Positions 27,593 to 34,450 of a DNA stretch of 64,000 nt are shown one piece after another. Position 1 is the stretch's first letter. Each line of letters opens with the position of its first letter. Source of the stretch: QHWT01 sp963755695 (GTDB taxonomy: Bacteria; Acidobacteriota; Vicinamibacteria; Vicinamibacterales; 2-12-FULL-66-21); assembly GCA_963755695.1 (NCBI GenBank), contig CAVWLB010000008.1:1302001-1366000 (forward strand). The letters are read 5' to 3'. The position numbers and the translations under genes were made by a program. The notes below the pieces were generated by a model. It saw nothing but the letters and a program-made list of their open reading frames with translations. It ran no database searches and was not told the origin of the DNA.

Positions 27593-28753
27593 ATGCGCGT
27601 CGTCTCGTTCCTACTGTTGTCGCTGATGCTCACGACGGCGCCGGCGTGGCAGGGCCGTGGGCAGGTCTCTCCCGCGCAGCTCAAGGCCGCCATCGATAAT
27701 CTGGGAAAATTTGAATCCGAGGCCCGTACCGAGGCCGCGCGCACCGTGCGCCGCGCGCCTGCGGCGCAGGCGGTCCCGGCGCTCATGGACGCGGCCTCGA
27801 GTCATCCGGACGGGTTCGTGCGCTTCCGGGCTCTCGTGCTGCTGTCAGGATTCAACGACCCGCGCGCCCGCGACGTGATGAGTGCGGCGCTCGATGATCC
27901 CAACGATCGGCTGCGCACGGTCGCCTATGCGTACTTCGAACACAATCTTGAACGGGGGATGGCGGACCGGCTGCTGAAGGCGCTGCAGAAGGAAGACGGC
28001 GAGTTCGTGCGGCCCGCCTTGACGCGAGCGCTCGCGGCCTACGGCGACGATCCGAACGTGCGAGCCGCACTCACCAAGCTCGTGATGAGCGGTCAGGATC
28101 TCTTTCGCAGCGCGGTGATCGAGGCGCTCGGCGACTATCGCGCCACCTACGCGGTCGCGCCGATCACGACGGTCGCGAACCTGGACGGTCCGCTGCAGGA
28201 GGATGCTGTCCTGGCGCTGGGCAAGATTGGCGACAAGAAGTCGGTTGGGGTTCTTGCGTCGCTGCAGAGTAGCGCGCCGCGGCTGCGCCAGCCACCGATC
28301 GCGACGGCGATTTGTCTGCTCGGCACCAACTGCGGGTCGCACCAGAAATTCGTCATCGATACGCTGATGTTTGCGATGAAGAACATTGGCTTCCAGGACC
28401 TGCTGCGCGCCTCGGCGCGGAGTCTGGGTGTGCTGGCCGCCGGCGGTCGCGAGGATGCGGCGGGCGCGTTGATCGATCTGGGCGCGTCGGCCAAGGATCC
28501 GGCGCGCGCTCCGGTTGCGTTGGCGTTCGGAACCGTCGCCCTTCGCAACACCCCGCTCGTCCTCAAGGTGCTGGCCTCGCGTGCGGACCTTTCCGACAGC
28601 GCGCTGCTGCTTCGGGACGCCTTCGACATGCTCGAAGAGGACTATGAGGAAGAGCGGTTCTTTGCGACGGTGCGTCGCGCCTACTGGCAGGCGGCGGCTG
28701 GATCTGCCGAGCGCCGCGTCACCGATGCGCTCATCCAGGCCTTGGAGTTTTGA
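27593..28753 (+). CDS. Secreted HEAT-repeat protein
   Basis: The protein has a Sec signal peptide (MRVVSFLLLSLMLTTAPAWQ) and then helical repeats: VPALMDAASSHPDGFVRFRA, VMSAALDDPNDRLRTVAYAY, ALTRALAAYGDDPNVRAALT and LQEDAVLALGKIGDKKSVGV all look like HEAT repeats of 30-40 residues. Such solenoids usually bind other proteins; nothing points to catalysis. It starts 3 bp after the purF stop and precedes purM by 27 bp, so it is co-transcribed with purine genes although a periplasmic protein has no obvious place in that pathway. Confidence 0.8.
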   Translation: MRVVSFLLLSLMLTTAPAWQGRGQVSPAQLKAAIDNLGKFESEARTEAARTVRRAPAAQAVPALMDAASSHPDGFVRFRALVLLSGFNDPRARDVMSAALDDPNDRLRTVAYAYFEHNLERGMADRLLKALQKEDGEFVRPALTRALAAYGDDPNVRAALTKLVMSGQDLFRSAVIEALGDYRATYAVAPITTVANLDGPLQEDAVLALGKIGDKKSVGVLASLQSSAPRLRQPPIATAICLLGTNCGSHQKFVIDTLMFAMKNIGFQDLLRASARSLGVLAAGGREDAAGALIDLGASAKDPARAPVALAFGTVALRNTPLVLKVLASRADLSDSALLLRDAFDMLEEDYEEERFFATVRRAYWQAAAGSAERRVTDALIQALEF

Positions 28754-28780
28754 TCATGGCAGCAACCGCCAGAGAGAAAG

Positions 28781-29815
28781 ATGGACTATAAGCAGTCCGG
28801 CGTCGACATCGATGCTGGTAATGAAGTAGTCCGGCGGATCCGCGGCCTCGCGCGCGGGACGGCAACCGCCGGCGTGCTGTCGGACCTGGGATCGTTTGGT
28901 GGCTTGTTTCATCTTGGCGCCGAGTCGCGCCGCGACCCCGTGCTGGTCGCTAGCGCCGATGGCGTCGGCACCAAGCTGCGGGTCGCGTTCATGACCGGCA
29001 CACACCGCACGATCGGTGTGGATCTGGTGAATCACTGCGTCAACGACATCCTGGTGCAGGGAGCCGAGCCGCTGTTCTTCCTGGACTATCTCGCAACCGG
29101 ACGCCTCGATCCCGATGTCGCGGTGCAGATTGTCGAGGGTCTGGCGCGTGCGTGCCGCGACAATGGCTGCGCGCTGCTTGGCGGCGAGACCGCGGAAATG
29201 CCCGGTTTCTATGCTGACGGCGAATACGACGTCGCCGGCTTCATTGTCGGAGTCGTGGAGCGGGAACGATTGATCGACGGGCGAGCGGTGGCGGCAGGTG
29301 ACGTCTTGGTCGGGCTCCCGTCTTCGGGCTTGCACACGAACGGTTACTCGCTCGCGCGCCGTATCGTGTTCGACCGTCTGAAGCTCGACGTTCACGATCG
29401 AGTGCTCGAGCTCGGCTCAACAGTCGGCGAAGCCTTGCTCGCGCCGCATCGATCCTACTTGCCGGTGATCCGCCCGCTCCTGCCGAAACGCATCATCAAG
29501 GCGATGGCACACATCACCGGTGGCGGCATTACCGACAACCTGCCCCGGGTTCTGGGTACAGGGACCGAAGCGGTGGTCCGCATCGGGGCCTGGGAGGTGG
29601 CGCCAATCTTTCGCTGGCTCGGTACGGCAGGGGCGGTCCCGCAGGACGACATGCTACGCACGTTCAACATGGGTATCGGATTGATCCTCGTCGTCGCGGC
29701 GCGCGACGTGGACTCCACGCTTGGCGCGCTCGCCGACGCGGGTGAAATCTCGGCTCGCGTGATCGGAGAGATTGTTGCCGGCGGCGAGCCTCGCGTGCGC
29801 TACGTGTCGGCCTGA
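28781..29815 (+). CDS. purM: Phosphoribosylformylglycinamidine cyclo-ligase
   Basis: PurM closes FGAM to AIR with ATP. The product begins MDYKQSGVDIDAGNEVVRRI, typical of the family, followed by VLVASADGVGTKLRVAF, VNHCVNDILVQGAEPLFFLD, and GGETAEMPGFY. LPSSGLHTNGYSLARRIV and AHITGGGITDNLPRVL complete the AIR synthase signature. 344 residues is standard. Confidence 0.97.
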   Translation: MDYKQSGVDIDAGNEVVRRIRGLARGTATAGVLSDLGSFGGLFHLGAESRRDPVLVASADGVGTKLRVAFMTGTHRTIGVDLVNHCVNDILVQGAEPLFFLDYLATGRLDPDVAVQIVEGLARACRDNGCALLGGETAEMPGFYADGEYDVAGFIVGVVERERLIDGRAVAAGDVLVGLPSSGLHTNGYSLARRIVFDRLKLDVHDRVLELGSTVGEALLAPHRSYLPVIRPLLPKRIIKAMAHITGGGITDNLPRVLGTGTEAVVRIGAWEVAPIFRWLGTAGAVPQDDMLRTFNMGIGLILVVAARDVDSTLGALADAGEISARVIGEIVAGGEPRVRYVSA

Positions 29816-29821
29816 GCTGCA

Positions 29822-30148
29822 GTGAACCGACGCGGGCTACCTCTGACGGCAGATGCGACCGCCGCAGGAATCCTGACTGCTGTCGCGGCCGTGATGATCG
29901 CGGGCTTTGTGCTGGGCGTCGCTCACCTGCCGGTTTCCCCATGGCTGCTGGCGTTGCTCTCGGCACTCGGCGCGCATCGTAGGCTCTCACGAACTCCTGA
30001 CGACCCCTGTCGCTTGATCGGTGAGACGGAACGCCTGGGGTCTGACCCCGTCACGGCGTCTGCGGTCGGCGTTCGGCGTTTGGGGTCTGACCCCAAGGTG
30101 GGTCCTTGGTTTGCTTTTCGGGGTCTGACCCCGATTGAAGCGCCGTGA
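29822..30148 (+). CDS. Small membrane protein whose C-terminus is made by REP repeats
   Basis: A GTG-started frame of 108 codons begins 6 bp after purM. Residues 12-50 contain two hydrophobic segments (AAGILTAVAAVMIAGFVLGV and SPWLLALLSALGA). From about residue 73 the sequence is the translation of GGGGTCTGACCCC palindromes (LGSDP twice, then RGLTP). The original stop was therefore probably lost when the repeats arrived, or the frame is fortuitous. No family is recognised. Confidence 0.4.
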   Translation: MNRRGLPLTADATAAGILTAVAAVMIAGFVLGVAHLPVSPWLLALLSALGAHRRLSRTPDDPCRLIGETERLGSDPVTASAVGVRRLGSDPKVGPWFAFRGLTPIEAP

Positions 30149-30179
30149 GTGCAATTGTGTCAGACCCCGGTTCTGACAC
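30036..30179. repeat. REP palindromes left of the RAYT gene
   Basis: The near-palindrome GGGGTCTGACCCC occurs at 30037-30049, 30082-30094 and 30120-30132, followed by the larger hairpin formed by GTGTCAGA and TCTGACAC (30157-30179). They lie immediately beyond the 3' end of the transposase-like gene on the minus strand. This is the expected setting for repeats mobilised by a REP-associated tyrosine transposase. Confidence 0.85.
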
Positions 30180-30184
30180 GCTTG

Positions 30185-30721
30185 TCAGTTGTTCAGAGGA
30201 TCGTGGTTCAGAAACTCGAGCCAGTTCGGCAAGCGCGGGAACGGGCCAGGATCGGTGCAGAAGGTGACGCCCTCAGGGGTCCGCTCTGATACGCTGCACC
30301 ACGGCCAAAGCTCAGCGCGCTCCACGAGACCGGCCTGCAAGGCATTCCGCTCCACGTATCGGAGGGCAGTGAAGTAGTGGCGGTCATCAGCAATCGGTCT
30401 GGACACGTATCGGCTTTGGTAAACGGCCCCAGAACCAGTGGTCCCTCGGTTGCGATGCCAACGCTGTGCGTGCGTTCCCGTGAGCCACTGCATGAAGCGG
30501 GGAAGATCCGTGTCGCCTTTGGGCCATAGCAAAAAATGAAAATGTGTCTTCATGAGGCAGTACGCAGGAATTCGAATCGGCCGCTTTTCCCGAGCGAGGT
30601 CGACCAGCTCTAGGAAACACGCATAGTCGGTGTCATCCTTGAAAATCTCGCCTTTTCTCGAGCCTCTGTTGCAAACGTGGTAGACGAATCCGCCGGGCGT
30701 GAAGCGCTTCCCTCGAGCCAT
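30185..30721 (-). mobile_element. REP-associated tyrosine transposase (RAYT, IS200/IS605-like Y1)
   Basis: The 178-residue protein is a complete Y1_Tnp-type domain. It opens MARGKRFTPGGFVYHVCNRG, has the HUH metal motif in LMKTHFHFLLWP (about residues 57-68), and the candidate catalytic tyrosine in YVERNALQAGLVERAELWPW. RAYTs nick and rejoin single-stranded DNA at REP hairpins and are usually domesticated single-copy genes. Palindromes with the same 13-base core lie on both sides. It interrupts the purM-purN spacing of the purine cluster. Confidence 0.92.
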
Positions 30722-30780
30722 GGTCTGTTGGCAGGGGCAATGTCCTTGCCAGCCGCCAATCGGGAGTCGGCCCCCGGTAC

Positions 30781-30831
30781 GGGGTCAGACCCCGATCTTG
30801 CGCAGGGAGGCATTGAATGGGGTCTGACCCC
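30781..30831. repeat. REP palindromes right of the RAYT gene
   Basis: GGGGTCAGACCCC (30781-30793) and GGGGTCTGACCCC (30819-30831) flank the purN ribosome-binding site. The second copy begins at the G of the purN ATG. A further imperfect hairpin (TTGGCAGGGGC...CTTGCCAG) lies at about 30729-30752. Confidence 0.85.
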
Positions 30832-31455
30832 AACCCAGTGGCTGCGGCGCGGCGAATTGCCGTACTGATCTCCGGACGCGGGTCCAACCTGCAGGCGCTC
30901 ATCGACGCGATTGCAGAAGGTCGGCTCGACGCCACGCTCGCGGCGGTGATCTCCAATCGCGCCGACGCGCAGGGACTCGATCGCGCGCGCGCGGCCGGAG
31001 TTGACGCGACGGTGATCGATCACCGCGGTTTCGCTTCACGCGCGCTCTTCGAGGAAGCCCTCGTCAAGGAACTGCGAGACCGGCAGGTCTCGCTCGTCTG
31101 CCTCGCCGGCTTCATGCGCCTGCTCGGCCCGACCTTCCTCGAAGCCTTTCCCAACGCAGTCCTCAATATCCACCCGTCGCTGCTGCCGGCGTTTCCAGGC
31201 GTCGACGCCCAGCGCCAGGCGTGGGATCACGGGACGAAAGTCGCTGGCGCCACGGTGCATCTGGTCACTGGAGAGCTCGATGGCGGTCCGATCGTGCTCC
31301 AATCCTGCGTCCCGGTGCTCGACGACGACACACCGGACAGGTTGGCAGCACGCATTCTCGTCGAGGAGCACCGCATCTATCCGGAAGCCGTGCGCCGCCT
31401 GCTCGACGGCGGTTACGAAGTCCAGGGCCGGCGCTTCGTCAAACGCGGCCGCTGA
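30817..31455 (+). CDS. purN: Phosphoribosylglycinamide formyltransferase (folate-dependent)
   Basis: PurN transfers the formyl group of 10-formyl-THF to GAR. RIAVLISGRGSNLQALIDAI binds the phosphoribosyl group; the catalytic Asn-His-Asp are in VLNIHPSLLPAFPGVD and in HLVTGELDGGPIV. The ATG at 30817 has an AGGGAGG ribosome-binding site at 30804-30810, so the mature N-terminus is MGSDPNPVAAARR, in which GSDP is translated from a REP palindrome. A GTG at 30838 would avoid the repeat but has no comparable ribosome-binding site. Confidence 0.95.
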   Translation: MGSDPNPVAAARRIAVLISGRGSNLQALIDAIAEGRLDATLAAVISNRADAQGLDRARAAGVDATVIDHRGFASRALFEEALVKELRDRQVSLVCLAGFMRLLGPTFLEAFPNAVLNIHPSLLPAFPGVDAQRQAWDHGTKVAGATVHLVTGELDGGPIVLQSCVPVLDDDTPDRLAARILVEEHRIYPEAVRRLLDGGYEVQGRRFVKRGR

Positions 31456-31467
31456 CCGACGCGCACG

Positions 31468-32341
31468 TCACGTCGCGGCGGGCGTTCCCAGCGTCAACAC
31501 GGCCACCTCGGGCGGGCAGTTGATCCGTACCGGCACATACACCGTGCCGACCCCGCGGCTCACGAAGATCGATCGTACTGTCGCGGCGCTCGAATCCAGC
31601 GATCACGGGAAACTCGCGCGCCGCAATCGCGCCGACGCCTGGCAGGACGATCTGTCCGCCGTGCGTGTGCCCGCTCAGTACGGCAGGAATCGCCAGCTGC
31701 CGCGCCTCCAGCAACCGCTTCGGCGTGTGGGCGAGCAGGATCGCATGCGGCACCGTTCCTCGGGCCAGGCGCGCGATCTCCTGCACCTTGTGCGTCCAGT
31801 ATCGAATGCCGATGAAATCCATCGATTCGCCGCGCACCCGCAGGCGGGTGTGCGCATCCCGCAGGACGGTGAAGCCCTTCGCCGCCAGCGCGGCCGGCAT
31901 GTCGCGGTCATCATCGTGATTGCCGAGAATGGCGATGATCCCCAGCGGCGCCGAGAGTCCGGCGAGCGACTCGGCCGCCGGCTGGACGTAATGGCGATCA
32001 CTCCAGGTCACATAGTCACCGCCCAGGATGATCAGGTCGGGCCGCTCGGCCATCAACAGGTTGACTGCCGTCGTGATGTGATCGTGGGAAACCGTTTGGC
32101 TGCGATGGATGTCGGTGATGAGCCCGAGGCGGAGTCCTCGCAAGGCGTCGGGCAACCCCGAGATCGGAAACGACGCGCGGGTCAGCTCCAGATGATGCCG
32201 CTCGTACAACGAGCCATGCGCGATCGCGCCCGTCGCCACGCCGATCCCGAGACCGGCCATGCCTCTGAAAAACGATCGCCTCGTAAGCCTTGTCCCAGGG
32301 CTGGCGCTCCCGGGCGCCCTGGGACCGCGGGTGACGCTCAC
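31468..32341 (-). CDS. Calcineurin-like metallophosphoesterase with Tat signal (one frameshift)
   Basis: A likely twin-arginine signal (LTRRSFFRGMAGLGIGVATG) directs a two-metal phosphoesterase. Motifs in order are LITDIH (D-x-H), LGGDYV, ILGNHDD, HTPKR and LSGHTHGGQI. The family (YkuE/YaeI-like) hydrolyses phosphodiesters or lipid pyrophosphates outside the membrane. The GTG at 32341 overlaps the upstream stop as GTGA and gives coupled translation. An extra base near 31570 breaks the frame; correcting it gives SRGVGTVYVPVRINCPPEVA and a stop at 31468. Confidence 0.88.
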
Positions 32342-33105
32342 GGTTTCGTGAACTCGAAGAGGCCGCATGCGTTTCTCGCGCCCGCGAAGGCCTCAGGTCG
32401 AGCATCCAGCACGAGCCGATCGTCATCGTCGACTGCAGCGAACGCAACCAGTTGAAGATCGGAGAGCGCACCGATGATGGTGGCGGGAGAAAACACACGC
32501 TGGCTGTTGAAGCAGAGGCGCTCGCGCCCTACTGGCGTGCCGAGGTACAACTGGCCGCCGCGGGCAAGAATGCGAGCGAGCTCGCGCATTGCGACCTGCC
32601 ACCCGCGAGGATCCACCGGATCGCCGTAACGCCCCAGGCCGACATGCTCGATGGCATGCAGGCACGACACCGACTCGACGGAGTGATCCTCAAAAACATC
32701 GAGACGACACATGTCGCCGCGCACGAAGGTCAAGCCGTCGACCGTGGACTCCAGCGGGCGGATGTCGACGACCGTGACCGGCATGAAGGTGAGCACGTGT
32801 GCCACGAACCCGTCGATGCGCGACCCGACGTCGACGTGCCGGTGAGGGCGCCGCGCGAAGAGGCGGCGGGCGGCCCACAGGTCCTGATGAAAGTAGTGGC
32901 CCCGGGCAATTCCCGCCTCGGCGCAGAAGTCGGTCAGGATCGGCTCGAGGTCGCCGAGAGTCAGCGGAAACCGGCCATCCGCCTGACGCCGGTACTCGGC
33001 GGCATGCCGCATGAAGCGGGGCAGACGCCTGAGTGTCGCCGCGCGGTGGATGTCGAAGCCCGCAGTCGCGGCCGCATTGAAGAATGGGCGCAGGAATCGG
33101 CGCAT
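32338..33105 (-). CDS. DUF268-type methyltransferase-like protein
   Basis: The 255-residue product has a basic N-terminal helix, then a Rossmann-like methyltransferase core: VDVGSRIDGFVAHVLTF near residue 90 resembles motif I, with FVRGDMCRLDVFEDHSVESV and SCLHAIEHVGLGRYGDPVDP further on. The last segment is a DUF268 signature as I recall it. DUF268 proteins are often near glycan genes but are biochemically undefined. It is upstream of, and coupled to, the phosphoesterase. Confidence 0.75.
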   Translation of the reverse strand: MRRFLRPFFNAAATAGFDIHRAATLRRLPRFMRHAAEYRRQADGRFPLTLGDLEPILTDFCAEAGIARGHYFHQDLWAARRLFARRPHRHVDVGSRIDGFVAHVLTFMPVTVVDIRPLESTVDGLTFVRGDMCRLDVFEDHSVESVSCLHAIEHVGLGRYGDPVDPRGWQVAMRELARILARGGQLYLGTPVGRERLCFNSQRVFSPATIIGALSDLQLVAFAAVDDDDRLVLDARPEAFAGARNACGLFEFTKP

Positions 33106-33170
33106 GCGACGTTGTGTCGGGTGATCATAGCGCAGTCGCCGCCCTGGCTTTCTTCTGTATAGTACCGGCG

Positions 33171-34448
33171 ATGGATTTGTACGAAGAGCTCCAGTGGCGC
33201 GAGATGATCTACGACAGCACGGAAGGCCTGCGAGAGGCCCTCGCGTCGAACTCGGTGACCGGCTACATCGGGTTCGATCCGACTGCGTCGAGCCTTCACG
33301 TCGGATCGTTGCTCACGATTCTCGGGCTGGCGCGTCTGCAGCGCGCCGGACACTCCCCAATCGCGGTGGTCGGCGGCGGAACCGGCATGATTGGCGATCC
33401 CAGCGGCAAATCCCAGGAGCGCGTGCTGCTGTCGAGCGAGCAGATCGAGGTCAACGTCGCCGCCATTCGGGACCAGCTTGCCAGGTTTCTCGATTTCAAC
33501 GCCGCCACGAACCCGGCGCGCATGGTCAACAACGCCGACTGGCTGGGAGGGATCGACGTACTGTCGTTTCTTCGGGAGGTGGGAAAACACTTCACCGTCA
33601 GCTACATGCTCCAGAAAGAATCGGTGAACCGCCGGCTCGAGACGGAAGAAGGGATTTCCTACACCGAATTCAGCTATCTCGTTCTTCAGGCCTACGATTT
33701 CCTGCAACTGCTCGACCGCCATGGCTGCACCCTGCAGATGGGCGGCAGCGACCAGTGGGGCAACATCACCGCCGGCATCGACTTGATCCGGAAGGTGCGC
33801 GCGCGCAAGGCCCACGGGCTGGTGTGGCCGCTGATGCAGACGGCCTCGGGCGTCAAGTTCGGTAAGACCGAAGCAGGAACTGTCTGGCTCGATCCGCAGC
33901 GGACGTCTCCGTTCCGGTTCTATCAATTCTGGCTAAACACGGACGATCGCGATGTCATCCGCTATCTCAAGTGCTTCACGTTCCTGCCGCGAGAGGCCAT
34001 CGACGAGCTCGCACGGGTCACCGGGGAGAAACCGGAGGCTCGCGAAGCGCAGCGAACGCTTGCCCGACAGGTGACGGCACTGGTGCACGGGGAGGAACAG
34101 GTGCACCGGGCAGAGCGTGCAGCGGAAGTGCTGTTCAGCGAGCGCGTTGCCGACGCGAGCGTCGAGGATGTGCTCACGGTGTTCGAGGACGCACCCTCAA
34201 CTGAACTGGCGCTGCCCGATGAAGGTATTCCCATTACCGAACTGCTGACGGTCGTCGGTCTCGCGGCATCGAAGAGTGAAGCCACGCGCCTGGTCAAAAG
34301 CAATGGCATTTCCGTCAACAATGTCCGGTCTACTGACGAACGGAGGCGACTGAGTCGCGCCGATGCGATTCGGGGGCAGCTGTTCATCCTGCGCAAAGGC
34401 CGCAAGGATCATCACATCGTCAAGCTGCGGCCAGGCGCATCGGCATAG
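33171..34448 (+). CDS. tyrS: Tyrosyl-tRNA synthetase
   Basis: The class I synthetase charges tRNA-Tyr. The HIGH-like motif is SLHVGSLLT (about residues 39-47), the KMSKS-like loop is KFGKTEAGTVWLD (about 228), and the tyrosine pocket shows YTEFSYLVLQAYDFLQL and GGSDQWGNITAGIDL. The C-terminus has an S4-like RNA-binding domain (ASKSEATRLVKSNGISVNN). The start is MDLYEELQWREMIYDST at 33171. TATAGT lies at 33158-33163, only 7 bases before the ATG, and there is no Shine-Dalgarno, so a leaderless mRNA is possible. Confidence 0.97.
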   Translation: MDLYEELQWREMIYDSTEGLREALASNSVTGYIGFDPTASSLHVGSLLTILGLARLQRAGHSPIAVVGGGTGMIGDPSGKSQERVLLSSEQIEVNVAAIRDQLARFLDFNAATNPARMVNNADWLGGIDVLSFLREVGKHFTVSYMLQKESVNRRLETEEGISYTEFSYLVLQAYDFLQLLDRHGCTLQMGGSDQWGNITAGIDLIRKVRARKAHGLVWPLMQTASGVKFGKTEAGTVWLDPQRTSPFRFYQFWLNTDDRDVIRYLKCFTFLPREAIDELARVTGEKPEAREAQRTLARQVTALVHGEEQVHRAERAAEVLFSERVADASVEDVLTVFEDAPSTELALPDEGIPITELLTVVGLAASKSEATRLVKSNGISVNNVRSTDERRRLSRADAIRGQLFILRKGRKDHHIVKLRPGASA

Positions 34449-34450
34449 CC

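Noticed and set aside
32338..32368. ATG at 32368 as start of the metallophosphoesterase
   Set aside because: The GTG at 32341 overlaps the upstream stop as GTGA and leaves a Tat signal at a normal distance from the N-terminus.
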